From: Ipomoea triloba
Taxonomy: Eukaryota > Streptophyta > Magnoliopsida > Solanales > Convolvulaceae
Length of the DNA: 64,000 nt
NCBI RefSeq assembly: GCF_003576645.1
Contig: NC_044916.1
Span: 27,293,672-27,357,671, forward strand
Direction: 5' to 3'
Part shown: positions 47,519 through 58,120 of the stretch, one piece after another
Layout of the letters: every line of letters starts with the position of its first letter
Position numbering within the stretch: the stretch's first letter is position 1
The notes under the pieces: model-generated
The model's input: only the letters and a program-made list of their open reading frames with translations
Database searches by the model: none
What the model was told of the DNA's origin: nothing
Position numbers and translations under genes: made by a program

Positions 47519-49370
47519 CACCACCTTCTCCTTTTTATTCTCTTTATTCTTTTTGTTTATCTTTCTCGTAATTTTCACCCTTATTCTTCATTATTCATAT
47601 TTCTTCATCTTATGTTTTTTCTTCCTATTTTTATTCTAGCTCTTTCTCGTTTTTTTAGTCTAATGCTACTTCCTTTTATTCCTGCTTCTTCTCCTCTTTC
47701 TCATCTTCCTCTGAATTTCTATCTCCTTTTCTCCTTTTATTCACTTCTGTTATCTTTTACTTCAATTCCTCATTCTTCATCTTTCTACCATTCTTCTCAT
47801 TTCTTAACCTACTACTCTACTCTCTTTTTCTTCTCTTTTTCATTCTAATATTCATCTTCTTGTTCTTTCTTTTTATTCCACCCCCTATTTTTGCTTCTTA
47901 ATTTTCTTCTTCTCGTTTTTTCTTTGTTGATTTTCTCTCTCTCTGTCTCTATCTTTTTTCGTTTTTATTCTCCAAACTCTTCTTTTTCACTCTCTTGTCT
48001 TTTTGTTTCCTCTTCCCCTTCTTTCTCCTTTTGTTCTCCTCTTTTTGCTTTCAATCTTTTATCCTCTTCCACCTTCTCCTTTTCATGTTCTCTTTATTCT
48101 TTTTGTTTATCATTCTCGTCATTTTCACCCTAATTCTTCATTTTAAATATTCCTTCATCTTCTGTTTTTTTCCTTTTTTTTTCTTCCTCTTTCTTCTAGC
48201 GCTTGTTTTTTTCTTCCTATTTTTCTTCTAGCTTGTTCTCGTTTTTTCTAGTCAATGCTACTCTTTTTTTCTTCTCCTTCTTGTCCTCATATCCATTCTC
48301 TTTCTTATGATTAGAATACTCTCTCTTTTCCTATCTTCTCTATCTCCTTTTCTTCTTTTATTCACTTCTTGTTTCCAAATGTTCTCCAATGTCTCTTTTT
48401 TTTTTCCGCCTTTCTTCTCTTTTCCTATCTTCTCTATCTCCTTTTCTTCTTACTTCAAATTCTTCATTCTTCATCCTTTTTCTTTTCGCCTTTCTTCTCA
48501 TTTCTTAACCTACTACTCTACTTCATTATCTGTTTCTCACGCTCATTCTCATCATCCCTTCATGAATTTTAGAAAATCCTCAATTTGATAAGTATGTGAC
48601 CTTAGAAAACATATTAGTGGTTAGTTTGATCTACTTCTTTCCTTTTTTTTTTTCTTACTCACTCTCATTCTCATCATCCCTTCTCTTTTTTGTCTCTTAT
48701 CTTTTTTGTTTCTCTTCCCCTTCTTTCTCCTTTTGTCCTCCTCCTTTTGCTTTTTATCTTTTATCCTCGTCCATCTTATTCTTTTTGTTCTCTTTATTCT
48801 TTTCGTTTATCTTTCTCGTCATTTTCACCCTCATTCTTCATTATTCATATTCATTCATCTTTGTGTTTTCCTAGTTTTTTTTCTAACTCTTTCCCCTCGT
48901 TTTTTTAGTCTACTGCTACTGTTTTTCTCTTCTCTTTCTTAAACTCATATTCATTCTCCTTACTATCGTTTTATTCTCTTTTTCGTTCTAATATTCATCT
49001 TGTTCTTTCTTTTTATTCCGCCCCCTATTTTTGCTTCTTAATTTTCTTCTCCTCTTTCCCATCTTCCTTATCTGTTTCTCTTTCTTTCCTTCTTTTGTCC
49101 TTCATGTTTTGCATCCTTTCTTACTCACTATCATTCTCATCCCTTCTCATTTTTTCTTTGTTGACCTTCCTCTATCTTTTTTCCTTTTTATCCTCCAAAC
49201 TCCTCTTTCTCATTCTCTTCTGTCATCACTCTCATTCTCTTCACTAATAATTCGCATACTATTTTCCATTCATTACTCTTTATAATTCTTATAATTCTTG
49301 TGATTTTCTCTTCTTTTTTTTTATTATATTCCTCATCATCCTCCTTTATCTTTTTTTTAGTTTTTCCTTA
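47519..49370 (+). repeat. Polypyrimidine repeat array, right part
   Basis: Continues the left part after the copia insert. The same anchor phrase recurs at 47,848 and 48,990, so units are longer here (about 1.07 kb after removing the insert, and 1.14 kb). A non-pyrimidine scrap at 48,555-48,640 (GAATTTTAGAAAATCCTCAA) interrupts it. The array fades after 49,330. Confidence 0.82.
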
Positions 49371-49374
49371 TTGT

Positions 49375-49630
49375 TATCCGGTGATGACAGGATAAAATAC
49401 TGTCCATCCATGAGATGTTTGGGTTATTATTAACTGATATGTGCATAGATTCTCAATTTATAATCAAATTATGAAATAGGCTGTTGGTTGTAGAAATACC
49501 CATTTTTGAATAAGAATCCAAATCAGCCCTATGTGGAAAAATTGAAAATGTTGCAATGTTTGGAAAAAAGGGAAGATATTTTGTGAAACTGTTTGCTATC
49601 CTTGCATTACTTCTCTTTTGATATCTAGGC
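49375..49630. other. Unique spacer
   Basis: Nothing recognised between the pyrimidine array and the unidentified fragment below. Confidence 0.4.
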
Positions 49631-49634
49631 CTTG

Positions 49635-49920
49635 TTAGGAGAAGCGTTCTTTATATGCACCAGAGAAAGGAGTACGATGTGATTGGATTTACAGGATAGC
49701 AAAAATGTTGGCTCAAAGTTGGAATTCAGGTAGATGATGACTTTGCTGAAGGGATTTAAAGTTTGGGACAAGGTATGTTACACTATCAATATTTTCTTTA
49801 TCAATAAAATCAGTGTTTATGATGTTAATCATGGGGACCAACCGAGGTCCTTACCTGATGTTAAGGAGATAAAGAAAGGTGCTATTGATATAACTGAAAG
49901 AAAGGGAGCTCCAGCTTGAA
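49635..49920 (+). pseudogene. Unidentified gene fragment (two exon-like pieces)
   Basis: 49,640-49,735 reads SLYAPEKGVRCDWIYRIAKM then LAQSWNSG before a stop. 49,735-49,770 ends FKVWDK at a GT donor. 49,815-49,919 reads YDVNHGDQPRSLPDVKEIKK, GAIDITERKGAPA before TGA. Codon texture and splice-like borders suggest another captured host-gene piece, but I cannot name the family. Confidence 0.35.
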
Positions 49921-50150
49921 ACACAGTTTTAGGATCATGCCATGGTATTTGCTACATCTTTTTAGCCTAATGTTACATAACTCAAGCTTGTCCTTAATTA
50001 CAATAACCACTAAAATGATGCATCATATGCATGCAAAACTTGCTTTTAGATGTGGTTTCTGACTTTATGTTGTATGATTGTAAACCTCGAGAGGGAAATA
50101 ATATTGGAGTGGGAATTAGAATCTGTATGCAAAATTTAGGAGTAGCAATA

Positions 50151-52131
50151 AGAAGAGAGCTCTATCGAACGAATGACTTTGCGGATGCTGAGGTAATTTT
50201 CTTAAATACTTGCTCTGGTGGGTGTTTGTAATTGTTTTCCTAATTTTCTTTTGCTTCTCCTGGCTTTTGTTTTCAGATTACCATTTGTATCTTGTTTCCC
50301 ATTGCATACTTGTTATCATGAATGAAGAGCATTGATTGATGATTTAAGATTAAGATTTTGTTATGTTGATTTAGATCTGACACCTGACACTTGATAATTC
50401 ACCAAAGCAGATACCAAATCCAAGAGCATTGAGCATTTTAAGTGGAACATCTTTTATGGAAGAAAAAGATACATCCAACTTTTAGTCTTCTAATGATTCT
50501 CTTCTGTAGATGGAATCTATCATCAGACATTGCTACATTATGACTCCAAAAGAATTTTCCAGATGACGTTTTTCTATGTGAATATGAATATGATATAACT
50601 GGCATAGTTTCAAGCGTATTGTAGACATTGATGATGGCGAAGAGGTAATATCTCATTGAAAAACAAATGTTTATTAAGATTATATTATATCAATATTGGC
50701 TTGAATTTTGCTGTAATTGAGGTTCTTATGTATGCAATAGGATTGTGAGGAAGCTGAGAGTGCTAGGGAGTGGAATTCTGCTGAAGCTTTTGGCTCAGAT
50801 AGTGAAGATGATGTAGAATATGAAGAGGAGAATAATCATAATTTATTGAATAGAAGACATTTACCAACTCATCCATTGGCCGTGGTATGCTTGCATTTAT
50901 AAAGCTCAATACTTGATATAGCCCAAAGAAGAAGACTAATTGCTTCTCTATCATTACTGTAGAATTCACAAAAGGGGCGAATTTTCGAACTTCAAAAAAT
51001 AGGAGCAAAGAAAATACCAGAGAATGTAAGATCCCACAAGTTGACAGAACTTGAAAAAGCAAAAGCAACACTTCTTCTGGCAACTCTCCCCAAGTAAAAT
51101 TATATGGTTTTCAGGTTATTTATGAAGCATTAAATGGACATAGAGTTGGTTGGAAGAAAGCTCTTAAGCTCTTAAATGAGAGATTCTTAAATGAAACTGA
51201 GCGTGTCAAAGAGGATAACCGCCCCTGTATTCTTCTTATTGATGAACTTGATCTTCTAGTAACCAGGAACCAATCGGTAATTATGATCATCAGAATTAGC
51301 CTACATTAGGTTTCTGTAAGCCTGGAAATTGTATATCACTATATCCATCATTCTTTCTCCTCTAATGACAGGTCCTGTACAACATTCTTGATTGGCCTAC
51401 TAAGCCACATTCAAGACTAACTATTATAGGTGCGAGCATATATACCTTTCTGTGTTTCTCCCCATATGGAAAATGCTTATTGCGATAAAATATGTAACTG
51501 CTCTTTTATTTATTTATTTATTTTGGCTAATTTAGGAATAGCAAATACTATGGATCTTCCTGAGAAGTTACTTCCTCGTATTTCAAGTCACATGGGCATA
51601 CAAAGACTATGCTTTGGTCCCTACAACTACTAGCAACTTCAAGAGATAATTTCAACTCGCCTAAATGGAATAAATGCCTTTGAAAAGCCTGCAATTGAAT
51701 TTGCTTCAAGAAAGGTCTCATTAATGNAAAGCCTGCAATTGAATTTGCTTCAAGAAAGGTCTCATTAATGTGTTTGACATCTTATTATTCTTCAGAGTTG
51801 ATTGTAGAAACTTATCATTTTATTGTGCATTTTGTATATAAAATCAGGTGGCAGCTGTTTCAGGTGATGTTCGTCGTGCATTGGAAATATGTATACGTGC
51901 TGCATAACTTGCAGATTACCGTGTTAAGAAAGTTCACTTTTCTGCAGTAGGTTTGATTTTGACCACTTAATTTGTCATGTTTTATGTTGTGATAGTTTCA
52001 TATCTATAATATAGGTGTGGGGAATTCCATTGATGTGATCTTTTATATTTTCAGGAAAGGTACTAGTTGGAATGGCTGATGTTGAAGCAGCTATTCAGGA
52101 AAAATGTTCCAGGCTCCTCATATTCAAGTGA
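50151..52131 (+). pseudogene. ORC1: ORC1 (origin recognition complex subunit 1) fragment
   Basis: ORC1 is the AAA+ subunit that loads at replication origins. Pieces: 50,151-50,192 (RRELYRTNDFADAE, BAH region); 50,510-50,644 (MESIIRHCYIMTPKEF, frame-broken); 50,741-50,884 (acidic linker); 50,963-51,094 (NSQKGRIFELQKIGAKKIPE to LLLATLPK); 51,115-51,276 (ALNGHRVGWKKALKLLNERF, Walker B ILLIDELDLLVTRNQS); 51,372-51,429; 51,536-51,714 (IANTMDLPEKLLPRISSHMG, sensor region); about 51,848-51,951; 52,055-52,131. The exon with Walker A is missing: only about 20 bp separate the exons on either side. In-frame TAGs/TAAs interrupt it (51,632; 51,903). The winged-helix C-terminus is absent. A 43-bp assembly duplication lies inside (51,684-51,770). 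Confidence 0.85.
51684..51770. other. 43-bp repeat across an N (assembly overlap)
   Basis: 51,684-51,726 and 51,728-51,770 are identical and separated by a single N at 51,727. This is what is left when two contigs with overlapping ends are joined without merging. Confidence 0.85.
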
Positions 52132-52233
52132 GTCAAGAATATATGGATTCTTCCTTCTCTTAAATTGTGCTATCTGAATTTTGACTGGTACCCACACTTG
52201 TTCAATACTAATTCTTCCTTACCCAAAATCAGT

Positions 52234-52407
52234 TGTTAGTTAATAAGAGAATAATATAGAGTGAGTATTTAAGTGTGTTTATTGACTTCTTGGAGCTGTA
52301 CAGTTTACTATCTATACAGAGTAATGAAGGAAAATAACCACACATTCAAACTCAAGAAATCCTAGGCTAGGAGTTAATCTCTCAACCTCCTATTAATCTC
52401 TCTAACA
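52234..52407 (-). mobile_element. 3' LTR of the minus-strand copia element
   Basis: TGTTAGTTAATAAGAG on the + strand and TCTCTCTAACA at the other end give inverted TGTTAG/CTAACA termini. On the minus strand it is preceded by a purine run (GCTTGAGGAAGAG), the expected polypurine tract. 174 bp. The flank TCAGT at 52,229-52,233 has no partner because the 5' LTR is missing. Confidence 0.7.
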
Positions 52408-53258
52408 CTCTTCCTCAAGCTGGAGCATAGATATTGATCATGCCCAACTTGTTACAAATATACTCAACTCTACTTCTACCCAGCCATTTCTTAAACAAAT
52501 TAGCCAATTGATCAGCACTCCGAACATGCACAACTGAGGTCATCCCCTGTTGCACTTTCTCACGAATGAAATGATAATCCACCTCAATATGCTTGGTCCC
52601 TCGTGAAATACAAGGTTATTTGTGATATGTATTGTGGCACTATTGTTACCCCACAACTTATTAAGTAACATCACTTGTATACCAACTTCCTCAAGAATAT
52701 TACGCACCAAGTTACCTCGCACGTTGCGTGAGCCATAGCCCTATACTCTTACTCTGCACTAGACCGTGCTACAACATTGTGCTTCTTACTTTTCCATGCA
52801 ACCAAATTACCCCCCACAAACACACAGTACCCCATAGTAGACTTCCTGTCACTTGGTGACCTAGCTCAGTCTGCATCAGAGAACGCCTCAATCCCCATGT
52901 GTCCATGGTTCGCATACAAAATCCCTTTCCTGGGAGCACTCTTCAGTTACTTTACAATCCGAACTGCCGCTTTCCAATGGGCCTATGTAGGTGACTCCAT
53001 AAATCAACTTACCACACTCACAGGAAACGAGATATCCGGGTGAGTAATTGTGAAATAATTCAATTTTCCTACCAACCTTCTATATGCTTTGGATCATCAA
53101 AGGTTTCCCCTCCCCAGCTNAGGTGTCACAAGGCTTTGAGCCTAGTAACCCGGTATCTTCAAGTAAATCCAATACGTACTTCTTCTGTGAAAGGAATATT
53201 CCCGCTCCGGGACCGATTTACCTCAATGCCTAGAAAATACTTCAACAGCCCCAGATCT

Positions 53259-53900
53259 TTAGTTGTGCAACTCGTCTTTAAGGAAAGACTTAAGGGCACA
53301 AATCCCTTCGGCATCATCTCCTGTGATCACTATATCATTGACATACGCTATTAATAGAATACATTTATTGTCAGTATGTTTAAAAAACACAATATGATCA
53401 CAACCACTCCTATTCATGCTAAATTCAACAATTGTACTACTAGACCTTTCAAACCATGCCTGCGGAGACTGCTTTAGGCCATACAACGACTTCTTCAATT
53501 TACATACTAGACTCTCCCTGAGCAACAAACGCAGGTGATTGCTCTATGTAAACCTCTTCAGTTAACTCTCTGTGTAGGAAGGCATTTTTCACATCTAATT
53601 GATAGAGAGGCCAATTATTAGCAGCAGCTAACGAGATAAAAATACGAACAGACGTTAACTTAGCCACTAGAGAAAACGTTTTTGTATAGTCAACACCATA
53701 CGTTTGTGCATAGCCCTTTGCTACCAAGCGTGCTTTCAACCGAGATATAGAACCGTCAGGGTTTGTTTTGACCACATAAACCCACTTACACCCAATGGGA
53801 ACCTTACCATCCAGTAGAGGAACAAGGTCCCACGTCTGGTTATCCTCGAAGGCTGCCATTTCTTCCCCCATAGCCATCTTCCATCCATCATGAGACAAGG
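53259..53900 (-). pseudogene. Copia reverse transcriptase remnant
   Basis: The minus strand reads WKMAMGEEMAAFEDNQTWDL, GCKWVYVVKTNPDGSISRLK, RLVAKGYAQTYGVDYTKTFS and LDVKNAFLHRELTEEVYIEQ. Then in another frame KLKKSLYGLKQSPQAWF and a catalytic motif region LLIAYVNDIVITGDD, where the usual Y-V-D-D-I reads Y-V-N-D-I, so one catalytic Asp is lost. A frame change lies near 53,510. Confidence 0.85.
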
Positions 53901-54179
53901 CTTGACACAGGGTTCTTGGAATAGAGACTGAATCTAGTTGAGACAAAACCACAAGAGGACACTGACAAACAATTGTATGACACAAAAGAAGAAATAGAAT
54001 GGCGACAACTTCGTTTACCTTTTCGATGAGCAATGGGAAGATCTAGGTCTGTTGATGAAGATTGTGGCAGGGGAGCAGTCACTGGTGGAGCTTGTGGAAC
54101 ACCAACATCTCTTGGTCGCCTAGAGTAAACTTGGGTAACTGGAGCCCTTTGAGCAGCCTGAACTAAAGACGATGGAAGG

Positions 54180-54957
54180 GTTATTGTACAGGTAAGGAAA
54201 TCTTCTTCTGCCGTAGAAATAGAACTATACTCAAAATAAGCATGGGTACATTCATAGAATAAAGTATTTTCAAAGAAAGTGACATCCGTTGAAACCAAAT
54301 AGCGGCAAAACTCAGGAGAATAACACTTATACCCTTTTTGAGTCGGAGAATACCCCAAAAGCGATTTGCGATCAAGTTTACCCTGTTGTGGACGCATATC
54401 TTGTACAAAGTGTGTACAACCAAATATTTTTTAGGGAAGGAGAAAAAACAGTTTTGATTGATTTACAATACCACATGGATTTTGGCCCTGAAGAACAGTA
54501 GAAGGAAGTCTATTGATTAGATAACATTTGTATGTATGGCATCTGACCAAAACATTTTTGGAACCTTCATTTGAAATAGTAAGGCGTGGGCCACCTCCAA
54601 CAGATGGCGGTTTTTCTGTTCTGCCACACCATTCTGTTGAGGAGTACGGACACAAGAGGTTTGGTGTATCATCCCATTCTGGGCTATATAGGAAAAAAAC
54701 TGGTTTTGAAAATAATCTGTTGCATTATTGCTTTTTAAAATTCGGATAACCTTATAATCTGTTGCATTATTGCTTTTTAAAATTCGGATAACCTTATTGA
54801 ATGTTGCATTATTGCTTTTTAAAATTCGGATAACCTTATTGAATTGGGTTTTCACCATGGCACAAAAATTGTAGAAAATATTAAACAACTCATCTCTAAA
54901 CTTCATAAGATAGAGCCATGTATATCTAGAAAAATCGTCTAAAATATCTAAAACCAT
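54180..54957 (-). pseudogene. Copia integrase remnant with a 42-bp triplication
   Basis: The minus strand reads DILDDFSRYTWLYLMKFRDE, NGMIHQTSCVRTPQQNGVAE, EVAHALLFQMKVPKMFWSDA, then LLGYSPTQKGYKCYSPEF and STDVTFFENTLFY. It contains the conserved QQNGVAE.KNR segment and the GYS..qKGYkcy C-terminal motif. A segment encoding KVIRILKSNNATD is present three times (54,717-54,840, period 42 bp). Confidence 0.8.
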
Positions 54958-55139
54958 TTTTAGATGTCACACGACATGGGCCCCACACATCCAAATGAAC
55001 TAATTGAAACAAAGACTCTACCTTGTTATTGACTTTAGGAGGATAGGGTACACAACAGTGTTTAGCAAGCTGACAAGACTCGCATTGTAAAGGAGACGAA
55101 TTCTAAACTAGGACATAACCTCATCAACGTTGACAAGGA

Positions 55140-55440
55140 TGGGTGACCATACCGACAATGCAACTAGAACGAAGATGTACTTCTCAAGAGACCGACCCGT
55201 TCAACCTCAAAAGACGAGATCTTAGCTTGTTCCAACACATACAGGTCGTCCACCTCCTTTCCCTTACAATAATCTTCTTTGTCAACAGATCTTGAAACAA
55301 ACAATAACCAAGAAAGAATGTGACACAACAATTTATGGCACGAGTAATTTGGCTTATTGAGGGCAAATTAAATGGAAATTGGTGAATGTATAACACAGAG
55401 CGGTAAAGCATGAATGGCACCAGCATTGCCTTTATTGAAA
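55140..55440 (-). pseudogene. Copia GAG-pre-integrase fragment
   Basis: Minus-strand frames read DLLTKKIIVRERR and, one frame over, KEVDDLYVLEQAKI-SSFEVERV, the segment before the integrase zinc finger in copia polyproteins. Marks the truncated 5' limit of the element. Confidence 0.55.
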
Positions 55441-55449
55441 CGTTTATGT

Positions 55450-56560
55450 TGGTTTTACGACTGCACTAGAACCGTTTCGGCTGGCTAACACTACCGTATA
55501 AGTCTATAGAAATGGAAAACACTTATACTTGCATTAAATTTAGAGCCCTTACATTGTGACCCCAGAGGGGTACTTATACAAGAATAATAGGCTTAAGTAA
55601 AGAAATATGTAGGAATCGTGGCAAAAATAGCTTTAGAAAGGTTGTCAGGGCTATCTAAACCGCCACAGTAGTTGCTAAAATCTGGAATAGGAAAGGATCT
55701 CCAAAAATCTCCATAAATGTTGATTCCGTAGGTCACAGCCTTTCGCGGCGCACCTGGTCGAGCGTTGCTTCCCGACTAGCTGCGCAACTTGGGCAACTTC
55801 AGTCATTCGACCTAGGCCCCGAGTCGGTAAGGACTGGTTAGTCAGCGTGTTCCAGATACCGGGTCTCTTCGGGTCGGTTACCCCAATCGGGTGTATCCAT
55901 CACTAATCCCTCACTTTCTCAAGCAAGAGGCAACTCAGGAAAATAATTCTCCAGATGAACCTCTCGCGGCGCACTGCTCAAGAGCAGGCAGTCGGCGCCT
56001 TGTCAATCTTGCAGTGTAGCTGAACACAATATTGCCTCNCAATGCGGCGTAATCATTGTGCCTCCTTGATTTTAGTCGATTACCTTTTTTGAAGAATAAC
56101 CGTCCGATCTCTTCCCGCACTGCTACTCCTCTAAATATCATTCTCTTTTCCCCCTTTCTTCCTTTCAGTTTTCTTCCTCCCTGAATGCCATTGCTCCGTT
56201 TTTCAGCCATCTCATTTCTTCTCCAATCATCCCCCTTCGCTGTCCATCCACCCGTCGCCTTCTCCTCTTAAAGGTCAGATTCTTTTCTTATTCTCCTTTC
56301 GTCAAACTTCTTTTGGTCCTTCTTGCAATGTCGTCTTCCGTCCTTTCGTCTCCATCTTCGTCCCCTCGTCGCCAGGGCGATACTATTTTTTCGGCAGCCT
56401 CCTCTTCTTCTCGCCCGGTGACCGCCACTCAAACCATTTCCTTTGCCCGGATAATCGATAGAGATTAGGCTACTTTGAAAACTTGGAGTGGCCGGTCATC
56501 CCCTGCTCTTCCCTTTCTGCTATCGACTATAACCACGCTCGCCGATTGACTTAAAGTTTA
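55450..56560. mobile_element. Debris of another LTR element (possible gypsy-type)
   Basis: GC-rich sequence unlike the surroundings, with paired words such as CTCGCGGCGCAC (55,743 region and 55,963). A + strand frame from 56,328 starts MSSSVLSSPSSSPRRQGDTI and is soon interrupted. The overall texture (LTR-like GC-rich part, leader, then a Ser-rich start) suggests an internal 5' region of a plant LTR retroelement. Family not proven. N at 56,039. Confidence 0.4.
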
Positions 56561-56640
56561 GGCACCTAATTGACTTTTCCTTTAACGTTTGAGGGTGTAT
56601 TTGATCTTTTTCCCGCTAAACTTATGAGCATAGGAATATA

Positions 56641-56926
56641 GGATTTGGCATTGGCAACCACGTTACTGAGACCCATATATCTGTACAGTGAAGAGGATAT
56701 GTCAAAAGAGGTAATTTTGTCCCAGAAGAGGTTTGGGTGTGTAGACAGAGTTTACATAAAAGCAGGTGAAGATAAGAGTGGAAACAAAGATGTTGAGCAG
56801 TGGATGATACAAAGGAACCCTCCAAACGAAGTGATAGAGATTGCATGGGGTGACCACATGGTGATGATGTCTAGGCCTCTTCAGCTTTTCCTTCATCTTC
56901 TCTCCATTGCTCACACTTATCATTAA
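56641..56926 (+). pseudogene. MES: Terminal exon of a methylesterase-like alpha/beta hydrolase
   Basis: Reads DLALATTLLRPIYLYSEEDM, LSQKRFGCVDRVYIKAGEDK, WMIQRNPPNEVIEIAWGDHM and PLQLFLHLLSIAHTYH, then TAA. This matches the last exon of plant methylesterases/hydroxynitrile lyase-like hydrolases (SABP2 family), including the GDHM segment with the catalytic His. The exon begins after an AG acceptor (56,639-56,640). The earlier exons with the nucleophilic Ser and Asp are not visible upstream; retroelement debris is there instead. An orphan exon, or a gene split by a large insertion. Confidence 0.75.
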
Positions 56927-56929
56927 AAC

Positions 56930-57715
56930 ATTAAATAGTGTCTGATGATATGTTTGGTAAATTGGTATGTCTTATGCGTACGTGTTCTTGTAGAGGCAAA
57001 GGATTTGTACTCACTCTTAATATTTGTCAATTCAAATAAATGTGTGGCAACATCTAAAACATTCCATGTTGTTTGTTGAGTAAACAAAAGAATATATGGA
57101 ATAAAATAATAGAAGCTGCTGAATTGTGCACACTATCAAGTAGTGACCAATTTGGTCTCACAAGGGATCTGTTAACTTTGAGCATAATCTTCAAACTACT
57201 GTTACTGAGTTTCAAACCTTATCTCTTTCCCAAATACTGCCTACTGAATCAGTGAACTAAGTTTCGTGCGTATCGCATATCTTGAATCAAATTTCTTAAA
57301 TTGGTAAACCGTCATGCAGAAGATAGATCAACTCAATTTAGATCAAAATTTGAAGCAGAACATGGATCAACTTAATCTTTTAGAGATGGTATATTATGTA
57401 CATTTTGTAATAAATAAATTTTATAGTGTTATACGTAACAATATTATAAATTTACTTTATACTTAATTAGTGACTAGTCAAAATAATTATTTAAGACGGT
57501 CTTAAATTTTATTTTATTTTTACGGTGTTTGAATGCACAACTAGAGAGTTATGGATGCACGACATTTAGTATAGGAATGCACGGCATTCTGTATAGGAAT
57601 GCACAACTTCTAATAAGACTGATTTACCCCTAACATATATTTTATAATATTTTAAAGGGATTAGTTTACTTAATCCGCGCGATTTGTTCATTTTAATCTC
57701 AGCTTTGCATCATTC
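56930..57715. other. Intergenic DNA with short tandem words
   Basis: 57,540-57,610 has three copies of TAGGAATGCACGGCATT-like words. No gene. Confidence 0.5.
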
Positions 57716-57717
57716 TA

Positions 57718-58030
57718 ATTTAATGGTCTAGATTAGTCATCATGTTCTCACATTAAGGGTAGTTCTCGTGGGAGTACCTAAAACTTTAGATCGACACACC
57801 TTAAATTTCAACAAAAACACACCTTAAATTCTCATTGAAGAACTGACGCACCTTAAGCAATGAAACCACGCATCTAAAGAAGGAAAATCGTGCACTTTAA
57901 GAACGAAAATCACGCACCTTAACTACGCACTTTAAATTTGACCAATATAGAAAAATACCAAATTGCCACCACGTTTTTTTTTAAAAATAATTGTTAATAC
58001 TGGACGTTGATTTTAGTACGATCAATAGCT
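57718..58030 (-). repeat. Inverse copy of the AAGGTGCGT repeat
   Basis: CACACCTTAAATT, GACGCACCTTAAG, CACGCACCTTAAC words recur; a flanking ATGGTCTAGATTAGTCATCA piece is also related. Same family as 1,710-2,140, opposite orientation. Confidence 0.55.
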
Positions 58031-58077
58031 CTCATCTCACTACACAATCGCACCTGAGTACACCATCCGCATTTGAG

Positions 58078-58079
58078 TC

Positions 58080-58118
<39 letters not shown>

Positions 58119-58120
58119 GG
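58078..58120. repeat. (GT)n(GA)n microsatellite
   Basis: GTGTGTGTGTGTGTGTG followed by about 13 GA units. Confidence 0.9.

Larger units (their letters stand above)
52234..55445 (-). mobile_element. Copia retrotransposon, 5'-truncated, minus strand
   Basis: From 3' to 5' on the element: LTR (52,234-52,407), RNase H (about 52,480-52,860, broken), reverse transcriptase (about 53,150-53,870), integrase (about 54,020-54,960) and a GAG-pre-integrase piece (about 55,140-55,430). Gag, protease and the 5' LTR are absent. There is an N at 53,120. It inserted beside, or in an intron of, the ORC1 fragment. Confidence 0.82.

Noticed and set aside
43032..49285. Dozens of Phe/Leu/Ser-rich open frames
   Set aside because: They are translations of C/T-only repeat DNA in all three frames; stop codons need A or G, so long frames are expected by chance.
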